Both the position numbers and the translations under genes were made by a program. From Brevibacillus sp. (GTDB taxonomy: Bacteria > Bacillota > Bacilli > Brevibacillales > Brevibacillaceae): DNA of 27,856 nucleotides. The stretch is taken from the NCBI GenBank assembly GCA_029240815.1, contig JARDZO010000105.1:1-27856 (forward strand), in the 5' to 3' direction. This document shows, piece after piece, positions 8,089-15,779 of this stretch (position 1 is the stretch's first letter; each line of letters opens with the position of its first letter). The notes under the pieces are model-generated. The model saw only the letters and a list, made by a program, of their open reading frames with translations, was not told the DNA's origin and searched no databases.

Positions 8089-8138
8089 AAACCCTATGGA
8101 AAAGGGCTTATGCTAGTACGCCCTTTTCCATAGGGTTT
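8089..8138. repeat. Perfect 19-bp inverted repeat upstream of the hypothetical gene
   Basis: Arms 8089-8107 (AAACCCTATGGAAAAGGGC) and 8120-8138 are perfect reverse complements around a 12-nt loop. On the plus strand T's continue after the right arm. On the minus strand the hairpin ends only 7 bases before the GGAGGAGGTG ribosome site of the downstream gene. It could be a terminator, an RNA hairpin affecting translation, or a protein-binding site. Confidence 0.85.
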
Positions 8139-8173
8139 TTCTTTCCAGGAGTAGGAATGGATGAATACCCACT

Positions 8174-8228
8174 AAAAACGAACACCCACCCAATCCTTTG
8201 CGTAGACGTTCCAAAAGATAGGTGGGTG
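8174..8228 (-). terminator. Terminator of the SLH protein gene
   Basis: On the minus strand CACCCACC pairs with GGTGGGTG (8 bp). The stem extends inward as an imperfect helix (ATC/GAT and TTTG/CAAA) around GAACGTCTACG. It is followed by TTCGTTTTTAG and begins about 35 nt after the SLH stop codon. Confidence 0.7.
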
Positions 8229-8262
8229 CAATGCCTCTTTTCAGAGTATCAGGATGGTTCTC

Positions 8263-10608
8263 TTATCGTTTCGCGACGACGATCACATAGACTTGACCGT
8301 CTGCATTTGTCCACAAGTCAACCTTGTCTGTTGTTTTGATCTCGTCTTCATCCAGATCAGAGCCATCGTAATATTTGATCTGAGCGTCTTTCGCCATTTT
8401 CAGGCTGCTGGATACATCGTCGTAGAATACGTATTGGTCCCCGTTTACGCGAGACTCAATGCCGATGAATTTCACGTCGCTCTGTGCCTTTTTCCCTTGC
8501 GCAGATGCTGCTGTCACGTCACCATCACGATTCAATGTCAATGTGGCATATTCGAATTGATCCACGTCATTGACCGCGTCCTCGTCGTCGACATCGTATT
8601 TCTTGCCATTCACTTCCACAACGGCGGAAATCACTTTTCCGTCCTCTTTACGAACTTCCACAGAATCGACTACACCGCTCACTTTTTTCGCAGCACCCGT
8701 TACCGCTTTTACTTTACCCGCATTGTTCAGTGTGAGTGTATATTCCTTGTCGTTGGAGGCAGCATCGCTGTCAATCGTCACTCCGGAAGCCAATTCGTAC
8801 ACTTTTCCATCGACAGTAATCTTATCACCTGACTTTTTGGTTACATAGCCAGTCACCGTCTGCTTTTCCAAAGTCAGCTCGACGATATTTTTGGTGCCGA
8901 CGTTGTACTTCCAGGTGATGATTCGATAATCGTTCAATTGGTCCGTGCCGATGGATGTCGGGGACAGGCTTTCCTTGTCAATGGTCAGCTTGGCAGTTGT
9001 TAAGATGTCATAGGTCTTGCCTTCTACCTTGATCGTAGCGAGCTTGGCCGGGTTGCCAGCCTGATACGCTGTCGTATCTTCAATCAGCTTGTTGCTCGCG
9101 ACTCCCACGCCTTGCTCTACTTTTTTCAGGTTGCCATTCTCATCAAATGTAAGGATCGCTACTTGATTGTTTTTCAGATCGTCGAGTTCGGATACGTCGT
9201 CTTCATCCACGAACAGCTCTGTATCTTCCAGGACTTCGTAATCGTAGCCGTCGAAGCTGATCATATTTTCGTCCGTATCCACGCTGATGGATTCAACCAC
9301 GCTCAGCTTGGTGATGGTCACTGCGGTGACTTTGCCATCCACGTCTATCGTCAGGTCGACTACATCTCCTTTTTCGATGTCAGCAAAGGAACTGGATACT
9401 TCTTTTGCTTGCGGATGCGCTTTTTCTTTTACAGTCGCAGAAGTTGTCAGGACGTAGGTTGTTCCATCTACCTTGATTTCTTTTTTCGAGTTGGAGCCGC
9501 TCACCGACGATACTTTTTCCACAGTACCTATCGTCGTGTTCTTCGCGAATGTGATCGACGATACTTTGCCATCCTCGTCCATCACAGCGACAAATTTTTG
9601 GCCGATCTGGGAACGGGAAACGCTCACGCCATTTTCCACTTCCAGCACGATTTCTTTTCCGTTCACGATCGCCTTAAACTTTTTCTCGTCCCCAACAGCT
9701 GTCGTGAAGTTCAAGCCCGTTTTCACTACACCTTCTACGATGTTGGCTTCCGCTGTAGCAACGGTCAGGAAGGCAACTTTTCCGCTTTTCACGATGTATT
9801 CGACTTGTGCTCCTACGACGACATTGCCGTACACTTGAGCAGAGTCAGAGATCGTGATATCTCCACTCTGTCCAGCCAGCTTGAGTTTTTTCGATGACTT
9901 GTCGTAAGAAGTAACAGTGCCTTTCACAACTGGCAGCTTTTTGATGGTGCCATCCGCGTTCCCATCTTTGTCATAGTAAGAGCCATTGGCATACACAGGC
10001 GTTTCCATGAATTTGTCGGAGTATTTAGCTACAATATCCCTCTTGGCTGCGATGGTCGGCAATTCTTTTGTATCATAGATCCCCGCTTTGTCTGCCGCCA
10101 GTAGGTACGGGTAATACCATTCACCTGTGGAAGATGCATTCACATCGATTTTCAACCCTTGGACGTAAACAGTCAGTGCCTCGGCGATTTTCACGTTGCT
10201 ATCTGGTTTGAATGTGCTATCCGGATATCCTTTGATAATTCCTTGAGACACCGCCAGATTGATGTATCCTGTCGCCCAGTGGCTTGCTGGCAAGTCTTTA
10301 AACTTGGTTGAGCCTTTCAGCAAGTTCGCTTGCTCATCGGTGTACCCCATCGCCAGTACGGCAATTTTCGCAAACTCTGCACGTGTAACTTCTTTGTCTG
10401 GTCGGAATGTTCCGTCTGTGTAACCTTTCAGTACTCCTGCATAATTGAGTTTCAGGATCGCGTCTTTATTTGCATTATTCGCGATATCAGAGAGTGGCAG
10501 CGCGGTAGCTGCTAGTCCAGCGTTTGGCACAGCCAGCATTCCAGCCAAAACAGCTCCAGCAAGTATTTTCTTCAGATCTTGTGCAGATCTTGATTTCATG
10601 TTTTTCAA
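8263..10608 (-). CDS. SLH-domain secreted surface protein with repeated beta modules
   Basis: About 781 residues. A Lys-rich N-terminus and hydrophobic stretch (ILAGAVLAGMLAVPNAGLA) ending AAT form a signal peptide. SLH 1 (LKGYTDGTFRPDKEVTRAEF) and SLH 2 (IIKGYPDSTFKPDS) are clear. A third unit (about residues 150-190) is degenerate and lacks GY.DGTF and TRAE. The remaining 580 residues form roughly six or seven modules, each with a pattern like KI-V-GK-Y-L followed by a GD-V-L-DGKV stretch, and several acidic runs (VDEDDVSELDD). SLH domains bind pyruvylated wall polysaccharide, so this is probably an S-layer-associated protein; the beta modules have no assigned role. The TTG start is preferred because GGAGGG lies 7 nt upstream. 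A terminator follows. Confidence 0.88.
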   Translation of the reverse strand: MKNMKSRSAQDLKKILAGAVLAGMLAVPNAGLAATALPLSDIANNANKDAILKLNYAGVLKGYTDGTFRPDKEVTRAEFAKIAVLAMGYTDEQANLLKGSTKFKDLPASHWATGYINLAVSQGIIKGYPDSTFKPDSNVKIAEALTVYVQGLKIDVNASSTGEWYYPYLLAADKAGIYDTKELPTIAAKRDIVAKYSDKFMETPVYANGSYYDKDGNADGTIKKLPVVKGTVTSYDKSSKKLKLAGQSGDITISDSAQVYGNVVVGAQVEYIVKSGKVAFLTVATAEANIVEGVVKTGLNFTTAVGDEKKFKAIVNGKEIVLEVENGVSVSRSQIGQKFVAVMDEDGKVSSITFAKNTTIGTVEKVSSVSGSNSKKEIKVDGTTYVLTTSATVKEKAHPQAKEVSSSFADIEKGDVVDLTIDVDGKVTAVTITKLSVVESISVDTDENMISFDGYDYEVLEDTELFVDEDDVSELDDLKNNQVAILTFDENGNLKKVEQGVGVASNKLIEDTTAYQAGNPAKLATIKVEGKTYDILTTAKLTIDKESLSPTSIGTDQLNDYRIITWKYNVGTKNIVELTLEKQTVTGYVTKKSGDKITVDGKVYELASGVTIDSDAASNDKEYTLTLNNAGKVKAVTGAAKKVSGVVDSVEVRKEDGKVISAVVEVNGKKYDVDDEDAVNDVDQFEYATLTLNRDGDVTAASAQGKKAQSDVKFIGIESRVNGDQYVFYDDVSSSLKMAKDAQIKYYDGSDLDEDEIKTTDKVDLWTNADGQVYVIVVAKR

Positions 10609-10789
10609 ATGTAATCCCTCCATTACTTTTAAATAGCCCGTATATGTTCTGTCTGTTCTTGCCTCATTTTGTCGTGCGTTTTAGGCAAGTGCTCTATTTG
10701 ACGTGAGTATTCTCAAAAATGTTGCATGTCCACTCCCTGCCAACTTATGACAGTCGTTTGAATTTATCACCATAGCTTTTTATAAACGC

Positions 10790-10821
10790 AAAAAAACCGT
10801 CTGAATCACTCAGACGGTTTT
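10790..10821 (-). terminator. Terminator of rnpB
   Basis: A perfect 12-bp stem (AAAACCGTCTGA / TCAGACGGTTTT) with a 5-nt loop runs into a T tract on the minus strand, just 3' of the RNase P RNA. Confidence 0.9.
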
Positions 10822-10830
10822 ACTTTACGT

Positions 10831-11243
10831 TCCAGCAGGAAATGCTATAAGCCAGGTTCTGTCTCTCCCGTGCTTCAATCGGGTCTCCCCTCGCACCAAG
10901 AGCGGTAGCCATCTATCTATGACGTCTCAGACGCCATCCGTCCCTCCGTTTGGTTCCTTTAGGACGGTTCCCCTACCAAATTTGGGTTTCTCGCTCGCAG
11001 GGTTTACCGCGTTCCATCTTTTCTGTCGCCAGAAAAGCTACGTTTCTGTGGCACTTTCACTTTCAGCGTACTCAGGCCTCAGAGAGAGCCTTTTCCACGC
11101 CGTCAGCGAGGCGAACCTCACTGCCCTGGTTTACACCAGGTACGAACACTCCAAGCATCTCAGCCTGGGCGAGCCTGGACTTTCCTCTACCGCCGATCGC
11201 GAACGACCGCGGCAGCGACTACCCACATTTCCTGCGTTTCAGT
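10831..11243 (-). ncRNA. rnpB: RNase P RNA, Bacillus (class B) type
   Basis: The minus strand carries the conserved RNase P landmarks: GAGGAAAGTCC near the 5' end, and GAGACAGAACCTGGCTTATA near the 3' end. The terminal P1 helix is visible as GCAGGAAATG (11235-11226) pairing with CATTTCCTGC near 10835-10844. Length about 410 nt fits the class B ribozyme, which with RnpA matures tRNA 5' ends. The 5' end is set about 8 nt after a sigma-A-like -10 and the 3' end just before the terminator; both are approximate. Plus-strand reading frames across it are not genes. Confidence 0.96.
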
Positions 11244-11250
11244 AACACTT

Positions 11251-11279
11251 ACTCTATCATATGGTGTTTGATCGGTCAA
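11251..11279 (-). promoter_or_regulatory. Sigma-A promoter of rnpB
   Basis: TTGACC (11279-11274), a 17-bp spacer and TAGAGT (11256-11251) lie 8 nt before the inferred RNA 5' end. Confidence 0.65.
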
Positions 11280-11362
11280 CCAAGGCATACTGGAAACTCA
11301 GCCAAATTGTTCATTCTCCAATACCTGTAGTACAATAGTGGGTGTTACAAGGAGGGTTGACC

Positions 11363-11671
11363 GTGATAATCATTACCCCACACGCAGCAGCACGCCTTGC
11401 CCTGTTGATCGCTGAAGAGCCTGATTCAGACAAGCTCGGGATAAAACTCATTCCTACAACAACGGGTTGTGGGAGCTTTACCTACAGTATCGCGATCACC
11501 GAAGCACAGAAGGGTGATCACGAACTGGAACTCTGCGGAATTCGCTTTCTGTATCAAGAAGAAGGAGCGGAGCAACTGGCTGGCACTATCATCGATTGCG
11601 ACGCTAAGACCGGGCGATTTTCGATCATTCATCCTCGGCCATTGCAAAGTGATTGTACACACATACATTGA
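11363..11671 (+). CDS. HesB/IscA-family iron-sulfur-type protein
   Basis: A 102-residue protein of the HesB/IscA (Fe-S biosynthesis) fold. It begins with the typical I-I-T-P-A-A-L pattern and has the central TTTGCGSFTYSI segment, where Cys36 occupies the first conserved cysteine position. The C-terminal CGC motif of true A-type carriers is absent: the remaining Cys are at 58, 79 and 98, not in a C-x-C pair. It is therefore closer to the YneR/YqkB-like group than to SufA/IscA, and cluster transfer cannot be assumed. The GTG start is chosen because AAGGAGGG lies 6 nt upstream. Thirteen bases separate it from the carbonic anhydrase-like gene, so the two are probably cotranscribed. Confidence 0.8.
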   Translation: MIIITPHAAARLALLIAEEPDSDKLGIKLIPTTTGCGSFTYSIAITEAQKGDHELELCGIRFLYQEEGAEQLAGTIIDCDAKTGRFSIIHPRPLQSDCTHIH

Positions 11672-11684
11672 TTAGGAGGAAGTC

Positions 11685-12218
11685 ATGTTACTGCTCTCAT
11701 TTGAAAATGTCAATCCACGCATCCATCCATCTGTATTCCTCGCGAAAGGTGTTGTCGTTTCTGGCGATGTAGAAATTGGCGAGGATTCATCGATCTGGTA
11801 TAACACCGTCATACGGGGGGATATTGCCCCAACGGTCATCGGTCGACGTGTGAGCGTGCAAGACAACAGTACCTTGCACCAAAGCCCAAATAATCCTCTG
11901 ATTTTAGAAGATGAAGTAACGGTTGGTCACAACGCTGTTCTGCACAGCTGTATCGTAAGACGCGGAGCCTTGATCGGGATGGGCTCCATCATTATGGATA
12001 AAGCGGAAATTGGCGAGGATGCAATGGTCGCAGCCGGAGCCCTTGTACCTCCCGGGATGAAAGTCCCTCCTCGCACGCTCGTGGTCGGCAACCCTGCAAA
12101 AGTCAAACGTGATCTGACAGAAGCGGATCACAAGGAGCTCATCCGCATTCGTCAATCGTATGTGGACAAAGGCAAGACCTACCGCCAGTTGGAAAAAGAG
12201 CCCTTGGAAAGAAAGTAA
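11685..12218 (+). CDS. ytoA: Gamma-carbonic anhydrase-like hexapeptide-repeat protein
   Basis: A 177-residue left-handed beta-helix protein built of hexapeptide repeats (for example GEDSSIWYNTVIRGDIAPT, IGMGSIIMDKAEIGEDAMV), with a C-terminal helix. The three zinc-ligand histidines of gamma-class carbonic anhydrases are present: His65, His82 and His87 (TLHQS, GHNAVLHSC). Length and sequence match B. subtilis YtoA. Such proteins are trimeric with metal sites between subunits; carbonic anhydrase activity is not shown for most bacterial members. TAGGAGG lies 5 nt before the ATG. It is the second gene of a probable two-gene operon with the HesB-like gene and is followed by a strong terminator. 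Confidence 0.92.
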   Translation: MLLLSFENVNPRIHPSVFLAKGVVVSGDVEIGEDSSIWYNTVIRGDIAPTVIGRRVSVQDNSTLHQSPNNPLILEDEVTVGHNAVLHSCIVRRGALIGMGSIIMDKAEIGEDAMVAAGALVPPGMKVPPRTLVVGNPAKVKRDLTEADHKELIRIRQSYVDKGKTYRQLEKEPLERK

Positions 12219-12229
12219 GCCTACAAAAG

Positions 12230-12260
12230 AAAGCCGCTCATGAGCGGCTTTTTTATTTTT
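12230..12260. terminator. Terminator after the ytoA-like gene, possibly bidirectional
   Basis: A perfect AAGCCGCTCA / TGAGCGGCTT stem is followed by TTTTATTTTTATTT on the plus strand. The minus-strand side has TTTCTTTTG, a usable but weaker T tract. Confidence 0.88.
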
Positions 12261-12348
12261 ATTTGGTAATTTGCAGAAAGTGGGTAGCACCGTCCATAAA
12301 ACGAAAGGTCGTGGGGACTATCTTTACCTCATGGCCTTGCTGCTCCAT
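12259..12348 (-). pseudogene. Possible 3' gene remnant, gamma-glutamyltransferase-like tail
   Basis: A 29-codon minus-strand frame directly before the shared terminator reads MEQQGHEVKIVP, then FRFMDGATHFLQITK and a stop. The pattern GH-V, then F-FM-GA and QI recalls the C-terminal part of the gamma-glutamyltransferase small subunit, with the catalytic large domain missing. An in-frame stop lies five codons upstream. The ATG overlaps GGAGGTC too closely for normal initiation. It may be the relic of a deleted gene or a chance frame; the family suggestion is weak. The rest of 12349-12450 shows nothing else convincing. Confidence 0.25.
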
Positions 12349-12450
12349 GACCTCCTCTGCTCAACTACCTTTTCTCAGCACCACCTATCTGTTCATGGAC
12401 TGATGGTGAGTAAAATTTTACCAGACAAATCAGGAGGGAACAACAATGGT

Positions 12451-13869
12451 TTACTTCAACATCTGGTACACACTGATCATTCGCTGCACCCCTTCACGCA
12501 ATTGCTGCTCATTCAAGTAGGAATAGCACACTCTTATCCATGATTTTGACTCCCGAAGTGGATCACATATCGATCCGGGTACAAACGTAATGGAATGCTC
12601 GATGCTTTTACTGAGAAAATCATCCATGGGAACAGATTCAGGAAGCATCATCCACAAATTGAAGCCTCCATCCGGGCTGACCCATTTCCAGTCGGTCTCA
12701 GAAAACTCTTCCTCCATAATTTCCTTGCGAATGGCCAGCGCAATTCGGAGCTTCTCCAAATGCTGCTGCATGCGTGCGGAAAAAAAGTAGTGCAAGAAAA
12801 TCTTTTGATTCAAGAGTGGAGTGCCACTGTCTGCTAGTGATTTCGCTCTCATCAACAGTTTCATGACAGAGGGACGACAGGCGATGACGGCGATGCTCAA
12901 GCCAGGGGCGATGTACTTGCTGAAGCTGCGAATGTAGATGACCGTTCCCGACGTATCGTAGGAAAACAGCGGCAGAGGCGGTTCTTTTCCAAAGTAGATA
13001 TCTCGATATGGATCATCCTCTATCAGTAAGCATTGGTACTGCGCTGCCAATTCCACCAACCGCTTACGTTGCTCAACAGGGATCGTATAGCCCGTTGGAT
13101 TCTGAAAGGTAGGATTGAGGTAAAAAAGCCGTGGTTTATGGCTCTGCAAAAGCTTTTCTACCTGATCCAAATCATATCCGTGCTCCTCAATCTCGATGGG
13201 GACGATCGTAGCTCCCTGTCTTCGAAAGACATCTATGGCTGGGCTGTATGTCGGTCTTTCCAGAAAAACGACGTCCCTCGGCTTTATCAGGACTCTGGCC
13301 ACCAAATCAATGGCTTCTTGAGATCCCGATGTAACCAATAATTCATCCGAAGTCAGGTAAAAGTGATAACGCTTGATGAAGTAATGGCAGAGGGCTTCTC
13401 GCAGCTCCTGATCCCCCTGTGTCGTCGAATACGTTCCCAATACTTTTGGATACAGATCAAAGACTTTTTTCACGTACTCGGAAAAATATAGGTTTGGCAG
13501 AAGATTCGGATCGAGCAGAGCTTTGGAAAATTGATACGTTGCCTGCACCTGATGAATTTCCGAGAGATGACTTTCTTGAACATAGGCAGAAATGATGGGA
13601 TCGTTCCGTGATTCTATCGACAGTCCATGGCCAGGCTGTACAAAGTAACCGGATTTATCCTTCACATACACTTTTTGATTTTGTTTCAACAACTGGTAAG
13701 CTTTAAACACCGTGAGTCGGTGCACATTGAACTCCATTGCCAGCGTACGTACAGATGGGAGCTTTTCGTGTTCCTTCCACTCTCCGCGCCTGATTCGTTC
13801 CAAAAGGTAATCGTAGATTTGTTCGAAAAGCTTATCGGAATGATCATTGGAAAGCACCCCTCTTTTCAT
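12451..13869 (-). CDS. MocR-type PLP-dependent transcriptional regulator
   Basis: A 472-residue GntR/MocR chimera. Residues about 10-80 form a GntR winged helix (LPSVRTLAMEFNVHRLTVFKAY, then the wing GYFVQPG). Residues 110-470 form a fold-type I aminotransferase domain with Asp285 (EDDPYRD), which contacts the PLP pyridine nitrogen, and Lys318 (RSFSKYIAPG), which forms the Schiff base. MocR proteins sense PLP or amino-acid derivatives and usually control a divergent gene. Here that gene is an EamA-family exporter, as in the B. subtilis ycxD/ycxC arrangement. The start ATG has AGGGGGG about 7 nt upstream. Length and key residues are intact. The effector cannot be read from the sequence. Confidence 0.93.
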   Translation of the reverse strand: MKRGVLSNDHSDKLFEQIYDYLLERIRRGEWKEHEKLPSVRTLAMEFNVHRLTVFKAYQLLKQNQKVYVKDKSGYFVQPGHGLSIESRNDPIISAYVQESHLSEIHQVQATYQFSKALLDPNLLPNLYFSEYVKKVFDLYPKVLGTYSTTQGDQELREALCHYFIKRYHFYLTSDELLVTSGSQEAIDLVARVLIKPRDVVFLERPTYSPAIDVFRRQGATIVPIEIEEHGYDLDQVEKLLQSHKPRLFYLNPTFQNPTGYTIPVEQRKRLVELAAQYQCLLIEDDPYRDIYFGKEPPLPLFSYDTSGTVIYIRSFSKYIAPGLSIAVIACRPSVMKLLMRAKSLADSGTPLLNQKIFLHYFFSARMQQHLEKLRIALAIRKEIMEEEFSETDWKWVSPDGGFNLWMMLPESVPMDDFLSKSIEHSITFVPGSICDPLRESKSWIRVCYSYLNEQQLREGVQRMISVYQMLK

Positions 13870-13917
13870 ACAGGTCCCCCCTTCCCTTCCTCTTATTATG
13901 ACTGCATGAATGATTAT

Positions 13918-13947
13918 CTGTTCTGTTCGCTAAAAACTGTTCTATTC
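13918..13947. promoter_or_regulatory. Direct repeats between mocR-like gene and exporter: candidate operator
   Basis: CTGTTCTGTTC (13918-13928) and CTGTTCTATTC (13937-13947) match at 10 of 11 positions with a 19-bp period. MocR regulators typically bind direct repeats in the divergent promoter region, so this is the best candidate site. Confidence 0.5.
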
Positions 13948-13982
13948 CTTTTCCCTTATGCTTGGGGAAAGGAGGAATTTCT

Positions 13983-14912
13983 ATGGTACTGGTCAACTAT
14001 ATCGTCATGTGTTTCATTTTCGGTACGACCTTTTTGGCAATCAAAGTCGGGATTGATGCTGGAGCATCGCCCTTTTTTTCAGCGGGTATTCGTTTTTTTC
14101 TAGCTGGCGTTATCTTATTTTTATGGATGGTCTGGAAAAAGAAAGCGAGTCTCTCGCTCTTGTTTTGTAAAGAGATGTTCCTTACAGGAGTAGGGCTAAC
14201 GTTTGGGGTTTTTGCTTCGTTGTACTGGGCAGAACAGTATCTAAGCTCTGGCATAGCCGCGGTCTTATCGGCAACAGCGCCGATGATGATTCTACTGCTT
14301 CAGACCTTCCTTACTCGACAAAAGCTCACTGGCTCAGCCTGGGTAGGTTGTCTTGTTGGGTTGGCCGGTGTTGTCATCTTGCTTTTACCTGGCCTTGCGA
14401 TCGCATTCAACAAACTTTGGCTTCTTGGATGCCTGGTGGTCTTACTTGGTCAAATTTTTTATTCTGGCGGCGCTGTCTATTCTCGTCATGTTATCCAGCG
14501 ATTCCAGCATACTTCACCCATCGCCCTGAATGCCGCTCAGATGATGCATGGCGGATTCCTGCTTCTCCTTTTATCGTTTTTTACAGAGCAGGCCATAATC
14601 GAATCCGTGTTTACCCCGACTGCAGCCCTATCTCTCCTCTATTTGATCTTTGTCGGTTCCATGATGGGACACACCATTTTTTATTGGCTCGTAGCCAAAA
14701 CCAATCCGGTGTTCCCTTCCACTTGGCTGTATATCTCGCCGTTAATTCCCCTCTGTTTAGGGGCAATCCTCTATCATGAGCCGCTAACCGTCTTGTCGCT
14801 GGTAGGGGGCATTACCATTATTGCGGGCATCGTTCTGGCCAATCTGGAAAACTTGAAGAAGTTATTGGCCAGAAAGCAACGAATTTTACCTACGATCAGT
14901 AATCAAAGATAA
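13983..14912 (+). CDS. EamA/DMT-family membrane exporter
   Basis: A 309-residue protein with about ten hydrophobic helices arranged as two five-helix EamA repeats (drug/metabolite transporter superfamily). The N-terminal FGTTFLAIKVG and the SGIAAVLSATAPMMILLLQTF segment are typical of the family. Members export amino acids, metabolites or toxic compounds, but a substrate cannot be read from the sequence. The ATG is chosen because AAAGGAGG lies 7 nt upstream; an in-frame TTG 21 nt earlier has no ribosome site. It is divergent from the MocR regulator, which likely controls it, and is followed by a strong terminator. The PLP-binding sensor suggests an amino acid or vitamin-B6-like ligand, which is inference only. 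Confidence 0.92.
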   Translation: MVLVNYIVMCFIFGTTFLAIKVGIDAGASPFFSAGIRFFLAGVILFLWMVWKKKASLSLLFCKEMFLTGVGLTFGVFASLYWAEQYLSSGIAAVLSATAPMMILLLQTFLTRQKLTGSAWVGCLVGLAGVVILLLPGLAIAFNKLWLLGCLVVLLGQIFYSGGAVYSRHVIQRFQHTSPIALNAAQMMHGGFLLLLLSFFTEQAIIESVFTPTAALSLLYLIFVGSMMGHTIFYWLVAKTNPVFPSTWLYISPLIPLCLGAILYHEPLTVLSLVGGITIIAGIVLANLENLKKLLARKQRILPTISNQR

Positions 14913-14980
14913 GACCTTCTAATGAACTTTTGTGCATGAAACAACTTGGATATGCCAAGCTTTTTGGGTATCAACTGCAT

Positions 14981-15013
14981 AAAAAAAGGAGAGGTTTCCC
15001 CTCTCCTTTTTTT
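14981..15013. terminator. Bidirectional terminator between convergent genes
   Basis: AAAAAAAGGAGAGG pairs with CCTCTCCTTTTTTT around a short loop, giving T tracts in both directions. It serves the EamA exporter (plus) and the DUF1385-like gene (minus). Confidence 0.92.
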
Positions 15014-15025
15014 CGCTTGATCGAC

Positions 15026-15703
15026 TTACGCTGCCCGGCGCTCTTTGTCCCGAATGTGTTCAAACAGGATATAAGATCTCAGCGCTGTCTCCAGATGTAT
15101 GCGATCCGGCTCCTTAGTCGTGAAATGCTTTTGAAAAAACCCGGACAGCTTGTAAGCAAAACCGCAGTATTTGCGCAAATAACGATCGCCAAACATTCCA
15201 GCCAATAGTGTCGCTATCCCGCAGGCAACGCTCCACTCCAACGGTAGGAAAAACACGGTGAGCACAAATCCAATGAAATACCAAACGACCAGATTCGTCG
15301 AGCAGCCCGCATTGACAATATCCGCCTTCGCAATTTCCCAGACTGCGTCCATCGATTTTTTCCCATAATGACTGAATACTTTATGCTCGGCTCCGTGGAA
15401 CTTCTTCATCACAGTTGGAAAGACAAAATGAAAGCCTCCTATGTAGACCGCAATCCACATGGGATCGACAATTGCCATGGATGGATACAAAAAAGCAGCA
15501 ATGATGTATCCAGCTAATAGCAAATGAAACAACTGATAGTACCAAGGAAAGGAGAAAAAGATTCGGTACCAGAGCTTGCCGATGGTTCGAATCGTTATTT
15601 TTTCAGCCCACAAATGGATGACTCCGTCTTTCACTTCCGCACAAGCCAGCACATTCCGATCGTGAAATAAGACTCCACGACTAAAAGACATTCCCATAAT
15701 CAT
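15026..15703 (-). CDS. DUF1385-like membrane protein
   Basis: A 225-residue integral membrane protein. Its hallmark is KFHGAEHKVFSHYGK, which matches the FHGAEHKV motif of DUF1385 (YqhQ-type) proteins; this motif probably binds metal. Hydrophobic segments lie around residues 63-80, 85-107 and 145-180, and the C-terminus is charged. It is shorter than YqhQ (about 320 residues), and the N-terminal SFSRGVLFHDRN replaces the longer family lead, so it is a divergent or reduced member. The ATG at 15703 is preferred, with GGAAGGAG upstream at a rather long spacing of about 12 nt; an upstream extension would overlap the divergent yfkAB promoter. Function of the family is unknown. Confidence 0.78.
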   Translation of the reverse strand: MIMGMSFSRGVLFHDRNVLACAEVKDGVIHLWAEKITIRTIGKLWYRIFFSFPWYYQLFHLLLAGYIIAAFLYPSMAIVDPMWIAVYIGGFHFVFPTVMKKFHGAEHKVFSHYGKKSMDAVWEIAKADIVNAGCSTNLVVWYFIGFVLTVFFLPLEWSVACGIATLLAGMFGDRYLRKYCGFAYKLSGFFQKHFTTKEPDRIHLETALRSYILFEHIRDKERRAA

Positions 15704-15736
15704 CTGTAAGCTATTCTCCTTCCACTCGAATGTCGT

Positions 15737-15742
15737 TATAAT
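15737..15742 (+). promoter_or_regulatory. -10 element of the yfkAB gene
   Basis: A perfect TATAAT lies 37 nt before the yfkAB start. The hexamer 17 bp upstream (TTCTCC) is a poor -35. The intergenic region is divergent and only 76 bp long. Confidence 0.45.
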
Positions 15743-15779
15743 AGGTTGAATGTACACAGAATGAAGGAGGTTTCCACAA

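Noticed and set aside
9112..9897. Plus-strand open frame antisense to the SLH protein
   Set aside because: No ribosome site or recognisable domain, and a translation typical of antisense frames; the minus-strand SLH gene has signal peptide, domains and ribosome site.
10624..10786. Promoter or riboswitch in the leader of the SLH gene
   Set aside because: I tried several -35/-10 pairs and found none with good hexamers and 16-18 bp spacing, and no recognisable riboswitch fold.
10919..11330. Overlapping plus-strand frames of 100-125 codons
   Set aside because: They lie across the RNase P RNA on the opposite strand and have no ribosome site or family resemblance.
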